The notes below the pieces were generated by a model. It saw nothing but the letters and a program-made list of their open reading frames with translations, was not told the origin of the DNA and did no database searches. Source: Sympetrum striolatum (lineage: Eukaryota > Arthropoda > Insecta > Odonata > Libellulidae). From it: DNA of 64,000 bases. Location of the stretch: positions 89,840,615 to 89,904,614 of the forward strand of contig OX388346.1 of the NCBI GenBank assembly GCA_947579665.1, in the 5' to 3' direction. The position numbers were made by a program, and so were the translations under genes. Positions 46,701 to 60,071 of this stretch are shown piece by piece. Positions within the stretch are counted from its first letter, which is position 1. Each line of letters opens with the position of its first letter.

Positions 46701-47990
46701 ATGATTGATTGGTTATCAAAAACTTTCTACAGATGCAACAATCGAGCCTATAAATTGTGTTGTAAATCGGAAGATAGAATGCCAACAATTATAATTTAAA
46801 TATTCGATTTTAGCGTCTCAGGGTCGTCCTTTGTTCAAACTGACATGAGTGTTTACATAAAGATTATAAGTACTTGATAACTGCTTACCTATCTCGATTC
46901 AGCTATGTTTCATCAATGTGCGCATGTGTTTATCTTTTGGCGAGATAAATTTATGTCATCAAAGCTAGAAAATGCAATCCACACTGCGCTAAAAGTCAAT
47001 ACAATTGTAAAAACATTTCTGTCGGTTCTGAGTGACGCGATTCCATTTTCCGAGAAGCGATTCGTCTTCGGTAGCGGTCTCTTTTTATCACGGCGACCCT
47101 TACACCCCCATATCGCACCCAAAAGGTCAGCACAGCGATCCTCTGGTTACGAAATCCACAGGAAGAAAGTCGCACTTACGGAAAATCGCATCCGAAGGAT
47201 TCAAGTCATTCGTACAGGAGTCTAGCTCTCGTTTGATCCAAGCATGTCCTGCTTAGCGCCTTTATTTATCCTATTTTACTCATCCCTTCCTTTATCTTAT
47301 CCGACTCTTATTGCTATAGTTTTTATCACAGAATTTTCACTTTTATACCATATTTAAATTCTTTAACTGTTAAATTATTTCCGATATTAGGCCCAATAAT
47401 TTCTTCTATTCCCCGTTTATTTCCTTCATCAAAGTCCTTCTCTTCCCGAACGCTATTTGTTTATTCTTCCATTGGCATGAGCTACTTATTCCAGCCTCGT
47501 TCCTCAAAAATTATGCGCTTTCCTAGCGTTCATATTTCAAACCTGTGCAACAAGAAACTTCTTCGAACTGGTTTTACTAGTCTTCTCCATTTAATGTTTG
47601 ATGGAGTTTCCTTCATCAGTACCCTTTTTTAATGAAGCCTTTCTCAGTTGCCGTTGTTTTCTTTCTGATAAATTTTTTGCAAAACCCGAGAATTTACGGT
47701 ATATCAAATTTAAAGTCAGAAAATTCTCTGTATTGGTCGGAAAATTGAAGACCAACAATGAACTCGTAAAAAATACAATAATGGTACTGAACGATTCAGT
47801 TTTGGGCAAATTATATTCTAATGACCCCGCTAGCAGTCCTGTTATTTGCTCATTCAAACAGCTATGACGTTACAAGTTCTCAACCCCAGTAATCCATTAT
47901 TTCTTGATACTCAGTTCATAATAATAATTCATACGTGTCTTTGTTAGCCGAATGTTTGTCCAGTAAGATCACTTTTACAGTTCAGTTATA
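43780..47990. other. AT-rich non-coding DNA, nothing identified
   Basis: A G10 homopolymer lies at 44027-44036. The opposite-strand pairs of frames at 46905-47225/46913-47122 and 47598-47867/47591-47857 have no recognisable family. No tRNA box pair or window-internal repeat was found. Confidence 0.45.
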
Positions 47991-47994
47991 ATAG

Positions 47995-48085
47995 ACAAAC
48001 ACAAATAACCACACCCTTACAAGGATTCGAACCCGGGACCTCGACGTTGTTGGGCTAGCGTCCATGCGCCACCGGCAACAATATA
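47995..48085 (-). mobile_element. tRNA-derived SINE (SINE-A), 5' truncated body
   Basis: Minus strand: CCGGTGGCGCATGGACGC (A-box region, about 48057-48074) and GGTTCGAATCC (B box, 48023-48033). Then GTGTGGTTATTTGTGTTTG matches the GGTTATTTGTGTTCG of the complete copy at 24895-25143. The head is well preserved, but the block between B box and the GT-rich part is shorter than in the complete copy. The acceptor ends do not pair as a tRNA, so it is a SINE and not a tRNA gene. Confidence 0.65.
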
Positions 48086-48239
48086 GACCAACGAACGACG
48101 CAGAGAATCTGGAAATAAAAACCGAACAAGTCAACAATGAAGATAGCGATCATTGTTGCTCGAAGGCAGTCTTTTTTTCATCGCATCGACTACTAGCGAA
48201 GTATCTCACACCTTTTCCTCATACCTTTTCAGATATCTC

Positions 48240-48740
48240 ACCGCTTTTTAATTAGTCTTCTTTCCCTCTTTTAGAGATCGGTGGGGGCAGCTTCCCCTTG
48301 AGCTACCTCACCTGCCCCGCCACACAACGCGTCTCCCACGCCTTCCCTTTGTGATCCAGCGCAGATGTCCCCGCTCTGCATGCTGCTCTCGATTTTTCGC
48401 AAACTCCGTCCTCCCACGCTCCCCCTCCGTGCCTTTTCAAACCAACCCCCGCGTGGTCCCTTCGTAAAAGCCCCCCGAACCCTTTTTCCCCCGTTTCCTC
48501 CGACTCATGCCATTCTCTTCTAATCTTCCTATCTTTCCTTACCGGTCTGCTCCATCATCTCCGGACACTTTTTGGACAAAGGGGAAAAAATCCTTTTCTG
48601 CGTCTGTTCCCCGAACGCGGCTGATTGCGGAAGGATTCGGTTCCTAAGCGTTTGGGAAATTTTTGTGAGGAATGCTTCATTCTTGCGTTTCCGTTCCAGA
48701 TGCAGGAAATTTACATTACGGTCTTCCAGGGCGAAGAGGG
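48240..48740. other. Pyrimidine-rich then CpG-containing GC patch
   Basis: From 48255 to 48560 the + strand is strongly C/T-rich (CCCCCGAACCC- and TTTCCCCCGTTTCC-like words). It then becomes CpG-containing up to 48775. The 129-codon frame 48572-48961 starts here but its 3' third lies inside repeat R3, which argues against a gene. Confidence 0.4.
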
Positions 48741-48790
48741 CTCTGCCGCTGCGACGCCGAAAGCAAGTGCTACCGTTTCAGTGGTTGACT

Positions 48791-49172
48791 TTTTACTTTC
48801 TACCTATACGTAGTATAGAGAAAGTGTTGTATTCGCAAAAAAAATTCGACCTCAAGATTTCAACGGAAATAGATGTTTTGGGGCCCATAGAGTTCGTTTT
48901 GACTATTTTCCCGAACATGTCTGTCTGTGGTAAGAAAAAGTTTGTGGGCGCTCTATCTTAAAAAGTAATTATCCGATCATTTCCAAAATTCATATTTAGA
49001 ATTTTCCTAACAATGCCAAGAGTTGATTAGTTTTTTATGAATACCGCTTAACAGGAAGTTGCGGTTTATCCGGAGCAAAATTTTGTTTCTTAAATATCTC
49101 TGTCAGAATGCAATGTAGGTATATACATTTATATACAAAAGTTATAGATAATGTACTTCACTACAACTTTTT
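48791..49172 (+). repeat. Dispersed repeat R3, copy 1
   Basis: This is highly similar to 60072-60445. Shared blocks are ACTTTCT...GTATAGAGAAAGT with GTATTCGCAAAAAA, AGATTTCAACGGAAAT, ATGTTTTGGGGCCCATAG, CCCGAACATGTCTGTCTG, CCAAAATTCATATTTAG, GAATACCGCTTAAC, AAGTTGCGGTTTATCCGG and AATGCAATGTAGGTA. The opening pairs ACTTTCT (48795) with AGAAAGT (about 48819-48825), forming a short terminal hairpin. No coding frame is conserved. Non-autonomous mobile element is the best guess. Confidence 0.75.
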
Positions 49173-52100
49173 TACTTTGATTAAAAATCAGTCCTTTTAG
49201 ACGTTAATTATCGTGTTACAAATTTGTACCCCTGTCTCAATTGTAGGCACTTTTTCTTTCGACTGAACGGAGGAGTGATATGGGTAGCCTAAGAAGAGCT
49301 CTATCCCTGGTTTTCCGATTATCATTACTTTTTGGGACTCCTTGTATGTAAGAAAAAGTTTTTTTAAGCAAGTAACGGCTTCTTCAATCAATGTTATGCC
49401 AACGATTGCTTCCAAGTATAATTTACATATGTACTCTGCCTGCCAACTTTTGGCGTGTTGAAGGGGCTGAAAGTACTACGACTCTAATCTCCAAAGTGAT
49501 TAATTTTAAGTATCTTTCACCAAAAAATGGATTCTTGAACAGACTAGCTCTTGCATCTTTGTCTCTGATCTTTCTCGATCTTTCAAAACGGCCTACATAA
49601 TTGGGGGTGGCATAATATCTATTAAATCCTCTATGAATGTGCTTTATCTGAATTTTAGTAAATTTAGCCATTATTGAATTATTATATCTTCCAAATTTCT
49701 CTCCTGCATCCTTAAGAAACTGATCTAAGAAACATGCTCACTGTTTTGTCGTGGCAATTCTTTACAAAGCGTTCTCCCTTTCGCTGTACTTTTTCTAATT
49801 CACGAATAACCCAGCACTTTACAGTGGTGGTAATTTTGTATTCTCTTACTTCCTCGGTTAGCAAGATTGAAGATGTAAAGATGAAAGGTAAGAATTATCT
49901 TCTGGACCACTTACAAAGAGTGACAGGACAGTATGTAGAAAATCGCCATGCTAAATATATTAATACAACAGCTTCTACAAGTGCGCAATATTTTTATGAC
50001 TTAAGGGGGCTCTTAGGTGTTTGAGGTTGAAAAGTTACGAGATTATTTGATCTGATAAACATTAGAATAGGATCTGCCCTGTATGAAATGGAAGAGATAT
50101 TTTTGTAATACTCGACCATTCTTATCTACGTTTCGTGCAATGATAAAGAGCCTAATACTCTTTATTGAACAGTTTCTGCGAGAATAATGGGGAAGGTCGC
50201 GATTTATTAGCTGCGAGTTCCAGCAGCAAATTGTTAAACATTGAGTCAATGAGTGTGCCAGTGGAAAGGAGTGGAGTGGAGATCAATTTTCATTCCGTAG
50301 ATTTACAACTGAACGTAGGAGATCAGTTACGCGGGCGGTAACTTTTGAGTTTTTCAGAACGTTTACTTCTGAGGTCATTTCTCACCTGAAGGTCGGAAAT
50401 GACGAAACGTGAATTGTGCAAAACGTCCTCTGGCGGAATTCCAATCCTTCGGCAAAGTTGAGCAATGATGCATGCTTCTACGAGGATCTCGTCGCTAGTA
50501 CCACTCCAAATTTTTCGCTCCTAATCCGACCTGTAGAATTCAAACGGCCATTTTGTGAGCATATTTTCACATTTGTATCTAAAGTAAGCTATGAGAGATC
50601 TATCTTGCTATCGTAATTTCTATTTCGAAGAGGATGTTCCTTTTAGTAAATAATGTTAAATATTGTTAAAAGAAATAACTTCATGTATGGATGTATTACT
50701 TTAATAAATATATTAATTGTATTCTCAATGAATTAAATATTTTAGTATTTCCTTAGGAATATTACAGTTTGCACCTTTTCCTTATATCGAGCTTAGCATC
50801 GAGCATGAAATGAACTATAGATTATATCATAGAGATAATATTTGGTGTATCATTATTATTAGCATACCGCATAGTTAATATTGTGGTCAAGGCATGATTT
50901 TTAACGTGCGTTGACAAAGGTTTACTGATAGGAGTGGTATCATTTGTCTGAAATTCGCCCAATGAGGACGTTATTATCACTAGCTTGTTCCTACCAAATT
51001 TCTACCTCTCCAAACGAAAATGATACGTTACATTCATTTATTAGACAATTAATGGAAAGCATCAGCAATAGACTGAAAATATAGAACAAATAATGCTGTA
51101 AATTAGTTGTGTCTCAAAAGTCGTAAGTTAAGGTCGCGCAACGCAAAATCATATGATCTAATTTTCAAGCTTTCCAGAATAAATGAAAGACTGCGCAAAT
51201 AATTTATGGGATTCCTTCCATAATATTGCACAGTTTTTGCGTTTGATCACCCTCCGTTTAGTTCGATACCGGCCTTTCTCTGTATGCTAATCGGTTCCGT
51301 TAAAGTCATATTGCATCAATCTTTGCTTATTTGCTCCAAAAATTCGCTCGGCGGAGCCTTGCAGGCGTTAATGAATTCTCGCCCTCTTCCAATATTATTA
51401 AAGGCGTGCTAATTGCGTTTACGGCGAATCTTGGAAATTGGGGTTTTAGCGGTTTTTTCCTCTTGAGAAAGCACCGTTAGCAAAGGCCATGGATCCAATT
51501 ATCTCACAGTACTTCAATTAATCGGAATATTGCAACCGAATTTTTCCCAATCCTTCAAGTATCGTTATGTCTCGATTAGCGTATCTTCTCTTCCTGTGGT
51601 CGTGGTGTCGTTTTTTCTTAATTTGTCAGCAGATGGTGTGTAAACTTGAGTAATTAGATCGTGATTTCGTATGCTGTTCATATTCTGCTTATACTGACAC
51701 TGAAGACAGAATCCGATGCGAAATATATTTTTTTTAAGTTGAGTTATCATTTTAGACGCGGCTGTTTGATTTCAGATTTCATACTTCGTTGGTTCACGAT
51801 CAGGAATTTTGGATTCATTCTGATGAACGGTTTAGCTCGGTGATATTTTAATTGTGAAGAACAAATAGTTAATATTTTGGTTTCAGTAGTTCTTGGCATA
51901 CCCACGCAACACGAGAGTGTAATTTTTATTAGTAAGAAAATTTAACTGTACCTACCTATCACATACGTCTCTTAGGATAATAAGTTATATAAAAAAATTC
52001 TATTTTTTAATTTTTAATATTTGCTCTTTACCTTTTTTGACATACTTTTCTATCTAACGATTAGATGGTATTTGGTAGTGTGTGGCGTATGAATAATAAA

Positions 52101-53250
52101 TGGCAATGAAATAGAAATTATTTCAAGGTACTAAATAAATCCGATAATGCCAAGTCAACATTATAAAAATGACACAATCCCTTACATACGATCGAATTTA
52201 GAACATTTGAAAATTTAGAACGACAATAACCTTCTTAAATAATAAAACCTTTTAAATAATTCCCTTGGCGAATCGGTCGCCATTTACCTTATTAAAAGTC
52301 AAGAAACAAAGATATATCACAGATTCTATGAGTGCTACACTGTAGTGATTGGCCCCATTGCAAGCACAGAGGGCGCAGCTGCCTTTGGTCTCTTAAGACA
52401 AATTTCGTCAAGAAGTTCTTCCGGCAGCCTTTCTCATGTGCATCCCATGGAAATTTCCTCTAACGTGTCCATTTGGTGTGACCTCCTGAAGAGAGGCCGC
52501 TGTAGGAGGCCGACAGCTCGTTTGGAGGGCCATTCTTAGCATTACCGTTCGTCTGCAGTCTGCGCATCTTACCTTTGAGATTTATGTCCCTCGAAAGCTG
52601 ATATTAATATATATACTATAAACACATTATAAAGTTTGCACTGTATCAATCCATTCATATTTTTCTATAGAAAGATATGCAATCTATAAATGTGCCTTCT
52701 TGGCACAGAAAACTGAGCTTAGTCTCGCAGAAGTATTTTACAACCCAAAATCATTAAGGTGCCTTCGGATATATTCCCAAGCGATTTCAAGGATACGAAA
52801 TTGAATACGATTTTTAAATGTTATTCATCATTTTACAGTGGAGCTTTTCAATTAAGATTCTCTTTCCGAATTTTCAGGACGCGACCTTTGAAATACTCGT
52901 GAGTCACTTGTATATCTCTGCCTCACCCATTAGTACGTGCATAGGTTAATAGCATACTCTGTTTTGGCACATAGAGCATAAATACATACATAGATATCAA
53001 CGCTCAGGTTTCGAATACATGTTCTTTCGTACAAGGATATTCCTTTACAAATTCGTCATAGCTTCAAAGGCAATGGTTGTGCGTGAGACATTTTTGAGGA
53101 AGATTAATGAAATGAGGTTCCTGGAGGTTTACTGACCATCGTTGCTCATCCTTTCTTAGCATATCATATTAGAACTCACCTATGGATAAATTACTTTATT
53201 CTGCGAAACTTTATACATCAGTCTAAGCGGGGTATGTATTCGCAGTATTT
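49173..53250. other. AT-rich non-coding DNA, nothing identified
   Basis: The minus frames 49415-49197 and 49671-49423 lie in tandem but show no recognisable domain. A GC-richer segment at 52330-52560 has an open frame on both strands without family features. No SINE box pair or R1-R3 match is seen. Confidence 0.45.
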
Positions 53251-53252
53251 CT

Positions 53253-53738
53253 TTGACTTATTCTAATTTGGACTGCTCCCTTCCTGCAACCAAGCCTTTT
53301 TTACCTGTCGCTTCCGATGTTCCCATTTTTTACCTCTCCCACCATTTGGGTCTTTCTAACCCTTCCCTTCAATTTCCCTCTTTCTTCCGACAGATGCACA
53401 ACCCTTTCCGTCTAAAAGGGAAAGTTCTTCCCCCCTCCCCAAGGGCTCAAATGGAAGGGCTCAAAGGCACCGAGAAAAAGAGAGAATTTGCAAAAATTTC
53501 CCTGACCTTCCTTTTTTGCCAACCCTTTTGCCGTCCGCTACCTGACCTACCCTTTGCGAGCTTACCGACTGAATTTGGGGCCCTGTCGGAATCCGAAATC
53601 ACTCATTTTACCGTTGCTATTTCTGGAAACGAAGATGGGAAGCCCGCATTTTTGGAACCTGCATTTCGGGGCGTGAGGAACGTTTTACACGTATGCTTCA
53701 GCTTTTTCCGTATTTTCATGGTGTTCATTTTTCTCTGA
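53253..53738 (+). other. Longest open frame (161 codons), coding not supported
   Basis: The frame coincides with a GC-richer block (53270-53700), where stop codons are rarer. The peptide is Pro/Phe/Ser/Leu-rich at first (SNPSLQFPSFF), with a short Lys/Glu-rich part (LKGTEKKREFAK) and a hydrophobic end (FSFFRIFMVFIFL). I recognise no domain and no splice-site pair that would use the frame. It may be chance; an exon is possible but weak. Confidence 0.15.
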
Positions 53739-53739
53739 G

Positions 53740-56700
53740 TACGGATGTGAAGTGAGTTTTGAGGGTATATATTGAAGGAACTTTAAATTTTCTCCACACA
53801 TTTACCTTTACGACCGATTTTGGCTAAAATAGTCATCCTCTAGTAGGGAAAGGTTGACTAATTTGGATCTTATTTTTATTTTCTCATATATTTCCATTAC
53901 TAATAATTCAACCTCAAACTTTAATACTGTGTAATATGCTTCATAGTTTTCGCTTTCATCTGTTAGTTTTATATTTGCAGTGTGCTTCTCTTGAGACGAA
54001 TTAAGTGAAAAAAACTGAACTAATGCTAGAAATCGCTCCGAAAATCATCCCGCCCCAATTATTAGGGAAGCGTTTGCAGTGACGTGAGTTAAATTGCGTG
54101 AGTCCAAACTTTCGAAAAACGATGTTACTGACCACACTGTATACTCTTCCCTAACCAGTAAAGAGAAGATATTTTAACCCCCGCTGTGTGACTAAAACAA
54201 AGTTTATTTATTCTTTCATTACGTAAAATATTTAATATTGCTTCCCTTGCGATCTGCAAATATTTTTCGTCCAATTTCCCGTACGTACCCCATTTATCCA
54301 TCATGCATTAGATATTTATTGTGGAAGTAAAATTATTATTTTTATTAATAAATTTCCCAATAACATCATTTAATAGTCTCCTAAAATGGACCGGCCCTAC
54401 ACACGGTGACCCAACTTAGGCTGCTTTTCCCCGTAGAAATAATACTGGCTCCAGACGAACACGCGAGTCTTACACACATATGCAATATGTCGTTAGTAGC
54501 TAATATAATTCGGGTTAAAAATATTCCATGGACAGAATGATTACTTACTTTTACTCGAGACAGCAACTTACGTACTGAGGGTAAATGATTATAGCACAAA
54601 CAATAAAATCACGTTAACGACCACCCACACCGGAAAAATTACTCTAACTCTCTGACCGTTTACGAACGTGGTATAGATGGTGTCACCATATGATAACTTC
54701 TACTCAAATGCTTAATATGCTCGTAGGGGGAGAAATACATATGCGGTCCAATTAAGGCAACGGTCCATTATCGGCAACTTCCTCCTACCGCTATGTCTAT
54801 CGCGTAAACTTCGTAAGAATAAATTTCCTGCCAAAAATTGGTTTTCTGGGATACTTCGCCTACATTGTTTATTTAAAAATGGAATATATGAAGAAGAGCA
54901 CGAAATAGACCACTGAAAAGAAAATAATGATAAAATATTTCATTTATTCATTTTAAAGTAACGATAAAGGAATTCTTTCTGAGCGTGTGAATACCACGTG
55001 AATTCATTGAAAGTACTGAGAGAACTTAAGTCAATTTTAGCGAGATCTGTAGCTCATACAAGAACCCTAAGGTTAGGATTTCAACTTCGTTTCGCGAATT
55101 TTTCTGGTATGCCTTGCGATTTTAAATTGCTTATGCATCTAATTTTACGAGATTTTTTTATATTGTTGACTCCCCCATCTAGCATAACAGAACTAAATTT
55201 AACTTATTTTAAAGCTGGTTTATCTGAATTCTCTTCTCATCATTTTATCATTGCGTCCTACTATTAATACCGTTAGTAATTAGTTAGTTATAGATAGTTA
55301 TTTATAAATGGGCATCAATTTTGTTGGGGATTCTACCATTGCTCCAATAGGAAAATTCCTAATAGTACTAACATGCTCACTCCACTATGACCTTGTACAT
55401 CATCATCCATATGTATTCAGATTAAAACTAGTTGGAGGTTGTAAAATGGCAAGAACACTAACGTAGTGTATATCATTGGCGATGACATATATGTTCACTA
55501 TTTAAAAGAAGAGTAACAGTCGTGGATCATCAAAGGACATACTACTTTTCGCACCCAAGTGATATTGTGAGGTGTTTTCCAACTGTATATCTTCGATAAC
55601 TAACTTGTATATCTGCTTAAACTTCGCAAAACGCTAAACCGTACGTTTATTAACTGTCTATAGATTTTTATGGAAGGAGAGAAGAAAAAGAAGGTGAAAT
55701 TAACTACTTTTTTAGTTATAGTATATTTCTATTTTTCGCCTGAATGTCTCGTCTATTAATGCGCATAGAGAATGTGAAATCTAAAGAATATATCAAACTT
55801 CAAACAAATGAGGCGGCACAACGTGTTGAAGGCAATAGTTAAATCTACCGATAATTTTTACTTCTTGCGTAAGTTTATCGCGAAAAAAAGTATCCTTAAA
55901 GCTCATGTATCGGTATAGTTAACTATAATTTAATCAAACACAACATCAGAGTTTCGAGGAATTCTACCTTTATTCAGGGTACTGTTTCCTCTCGACTTTT
56001 CCGAGTCCCTGAGGTAACCTTTGGCCGAGAAGGGTTAAGCGTGGGAGTAAAAAGGAACAAAGGGACCAATTGTCGAATGCCCTTTTCCGTGGGGAATCAT
56101 ATAAAGACGTTTCGGAGGTGAATTTAATTTGGTTGCAGGAATGCGGTCTGCCTCCTGATGAAAGAAATTCAGTGGAAGAGTCTTTTTATTGCTTCGGCTC
56201 GTAAAGGACGGAGATTAAACTCTGCTTATGCTTGATTTGGAAATTGCTTTTCAGCGTCGCCATGTGCTCGTTCGGTACCCAATTGCGAAGCTCTTTTGTC
56301 CTTGATGCTTCCATTGACCGGCGATATTTGATTCACGGTTCGTTTAGGTGTTTGATCCATGTTCTTTATCTTTTATACTCAACGAGTTTTTGATAATCAT
56401 ATCTTCGCAATATTAGCAATAAGCTAGTTGCTCACCCCATCCATCATATCGACAGGAGTCTCTTATTATTGTTTTATTAGCTGTAGGAGAATCTCATAAG
56501 AGCTGAAAAATAGCTCCACTTTTGCTCCGAAGACATTGTGCTACAGAACATTGTCAAAATAAAATCAGTACAATGACAAAAAATAAATAATATGTTCAAA
56601 AATTTCCAAAAATCTTAATGACAATATAAATATTATTCATAAAATAATAGAAGGTGAATTAATTGTTTATTTTTGAAAGATTGCAACGAAGTAGAGTTTT

Positions 56701-58560
56701 TAATCCTTTGGAATAAAGAGTTGTTAATTTTAGAGGCTGTAATAAAAATAAATTAAGGGGTCTCATGGTTCATTGCATTGCCAATGTAAGTGCAAGAAGT
56801 TATGGTTAGTTTCCCTCTTTTGTTGGATATGAGGCTAGTATTTAAACGCATTCCTAATAAAGCAATTTTAGCAACATTCAATCACGTAAAGAATAATAAC
56901 AGTATCAGCCATAAAATCTGTATCATGTGGAAACAAGGATGGCTTTCGTCTAATATGAGACACTAAGCTCAAATGAGAGATGCTAGATTTTCTCTTAAGT
57001 GCAGATTACTGTATTCGTAATTGCTATTCTACCTTCCATTGTGAACCAACTTAAGTGCTGCTAATTTGAATTAATACCACCCAAGGACATGTCGGCGAAA
57101 ACACGCAGAAATTAGGAGTAAATGTAATGGTAAATAATTAAATTTAAAACTTTTCTGTTGGCAATATAAAATGTAACCGAGTAATATGTATATTAAATTA
57201 ATCTCCTTTCGGGATATTAGTTGTTGTTTCATATAACGACGCAAAAATAAATAGTGGTAAATAAAAGTGAATGTTGTGTAATATTACGATCTAGAAAGTA
57301 CATTACTATCCAATAAGCAATAGATGTAAACGTATTTAGGTTATATTAATAGTACTATACTTGTAATAGCATTAATGACTTAATCGTGGTTTTAAATTAT
57401 TCTACAGCGTGTATTCAACATCTAATGCATATGATGTTTTTAAATTGCTTTTATAAATATTGGAACATCCTTTTGGTATTTTGATACCACTTCTTTGTGA
57501 ACAGGCCGTTGTTCATTATCAGTGTACCTCGAATTTTATGAGTCGACGTCGAAGTAGAATTCTATTTCCCCCGTCCGCTTCTGAAGCTCAATGTTATATG
57601 GATTATAGTTGCAATTCGCGACAGAGTTCGATATCGCTTCGTTGAATTCTGAAGGCACGTTTCCGACCGTCAGATTCCTTCTTCAGACCGAGGGCTGACT
57701 TGTAAACGCGCGATAAGGATGAAGAATTTATGGTCCATTTAATGCTCCCAGGGCAGAGAAGAATGGGGTCCCCATAAAGAACGAATAATTTGCTCCGAGA
57801 AGTTCTAATTGATTAAATAGCGGTACATTTCGTAACGCTCGCGCCACCTTTTTCCGGAAAGGAATTTTTACGATCTCAGAAGACGCTACCAAATCGTCAT
57901 TCACTAAGCCTTCTTGATGACTCAATTGCTAGGTTGTCGTTTATCGCCTTGTTCAGGTTATCCAAGGGTGACTGCCATAAACACATGATATCCATCGGCG
58001 CTTCAGGAAATGCGGAGAGGGAAGTTCGAGCATCGTTGTCTACTAAGCACCTGCTCAGTTTATCTGCTCCGGGAAATACCTGTTCAGACGGTGTTGAGAT
58101 AGTGATTTGGGCTTATCTGCGCTTGAAATCACTTCGAGAATCAGATAAGGCAAACGCTCTATCATCCTCAGATGCATTGCCGTATATTAACCACTGATCT
58201 TAATGGATATCTGTCTCATTTTAAAAGCCATTCGTCAACTTTCAATGTCCGAAGTGAGGTTCTCCTGGAGTCGAGTGCACGACCGGCAACCAGACTTGTG
58301 TGCACGACTAGAAAGTACGATGCGGTCGTGCATAAAATAGGTTGCAAAATAACTTTATTTTTGTGGTACGGGTAAAAGACACTCTTCACGTTATAAGTTG
58401 TACCACAAAGTCGTGCAATTGATAGTTGTTATATTCCAATGGAATTTACATCCAAATTGATTAAGCCGCTTTTCGGCATCTTTTATTTACGAGGAAATGT
58501 GCTGACATATTTGTATCGCTGTTAAATTATTTATTGTCTTTCTATAAAATATTTATTTTA
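53740..58560. other. AT-rich non-coding DNA, nothing identified
   Basis: Slightly GC-richer stretches at about 55950-56340 and 57640-58150 carry no recognisable exon or promoter. The frame 57934-58197 (87 codons) has ordinary composition, but no acceptor or start context supports it. Confidence 0.45.
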
Positions 58561-58564
58561 TTTA

Positions 58565-58740
58565 TTTTGGTTCGATTTTCTTGCCCTCCTCCATTAGCTA
58601 CATAGTATTGGTAGCTTCGGAGAGGGAATGAGGCATCGTATGGCTGATGAGGAATGAGGTAGTTTTTCCTTGTTCCGTCAGTGAGCCAGAGTGATATAAG
58701 GGGAAACATATTTCTATTATCCATCATCTTTCATTCCTCA
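58565..58740 (-). repeat. Dispersed repeat R1, copy 5 (inverted, partial)
   Basis: On the + strand: CCATTAGCTAC, then GAGAGGGAATGAGGC and GATGAGGAATGAGGTAGTTT, the complement of the R1 core in reverse order. Relative to copy 4 it lacks the GCATTCAGCCC end. The minus frame 58727-58542 through it is incidental. Confidence 0.55.
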
Positions 58741-58759
58741 GTTGCTTTTATAATGTTAC

Positions 58760-60070
58760 AACCTTTGCGAATCCAAGGGGGCGATGATCTTGGTTAGTTT
58801 GTAGAACTAGCAATTTGACTAGGGTAGCTTGAATATATTTCATATTGAAGAGTTTACGCTCTATCGCTATTCATCTGCTACATCCATCTCTCAAAATGTA
58901 ATTTGAAAATGGGAGATGAGTTCACAAGGAAAGTATCTTAAAACGCCCCTATGGAAAGTACCGCTCCGTGTACCAAGTTCCCTCTCTCATGTATGATTAT
59001 ATAAATCCGTCCTGGCTAGAGATATGAACATAACATTAACGAAAGTATATCAAATACGTCCCTCGTCCTCGAAAGAGTAACAGAAAAGTTTTCACTCTCT
59101 ATTGAAAATTCTGTATTTATCCATTTTCGTAGTCTCGGTCGAACAAGTTTGAGATTTTCAGTCATATCGAGGAATAAGATCTTATCTCCGTGAACCCCAT
59201 ATTCAGGCCCTTTTTGCTTCAACTGTGCGAGCTTTCTCGCCTTGTCTCGTACGTGACTTCGTGACTAGCGGCGGCAATACCGGAGACACGTGTTGTGGAG
59301 ATAGACGAAAGGTTCAAAGATTTGAAAACGGGGTCCCCGTGGGTAGCGGATTTTTAATTACTTTACTGCAGCTATGTCCTGCGGTTCTCAGTTAAGCCGG
59401 AGGAAGGGCCTCGTAAAAGCTCTTTTCTGGATCGGCCGTTCAAACACCACTTCGGAGGGTTATAAAACCCCTTGGAAGGGCAGCTGTAATTGTAATTATG
59501 GGCAGTTGGAGGTCATTCCCCACCGGACCAAGTCACCCCAAAGCCAAGACATTTTAATCATCATCGGCGAACGAATTTAAACGTCTAGAAGAGTGTTTTC
59601 TATACTCTGTCCACCTCCATGAGGGAACTATTTTAAATTGGTAGGTGTAACTCTTATGGAATAAATCTGTGCGCTGTTGCAACATTTACGCTAAAATATA
59701 GAGTAAGCCAAAATTATGCAAACATTTCCAAGTAGTTTTCAAGCTTCGAAAATCAGCGTCCTGCGTCTCTTTCTCAGAATGGTAATTGTTTTTACAATTT
59801 TGACTAATTATATTTTCACAAATGTTGGAACAGCGTGCGAACTTCTTCCGTAAGAGATTCACTACTTCATGAATTTTAAATGATGTTTTAATGAAAGTGG
59901 ACACTGTATAATTTTTCCAGCGACAATTCCTTCCTATACAATCCCACATATCCCCAGATCTTATAAGTTTTAATTGTGTCGTACAATATCTTAGGGCTAA
60001 ATTTACTCTCACAACCAATATACATTAGTTAATTAAGAGGGTAGTTTCTTATTTTAAAAACTTTCTGGTA
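58760..60070. other. Non-coding DNA, nothing identified
   Basis: GC-richer at 59220-59560, with a 68-codon + frame (59374-59580) that shows no family features. AT-rich elsewhere. Confidence 0.45.
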
Positions 60071-60071
60071 G

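Noticed and set aside
48000..48080. Possible functional tRNA gene (minus strand) with good A and B boxes
   Set aside because: The ends do not pair as an acceptor stem and the 3' flank matches the SINE body at 24.9 kb, so it is a SINE head.
48572..48961. 129-codon open frame on the + strand
   Set aside because: Its first part is in a composition-biased patch and its last third runs into repeat R3, so it joins unrelated sequences.
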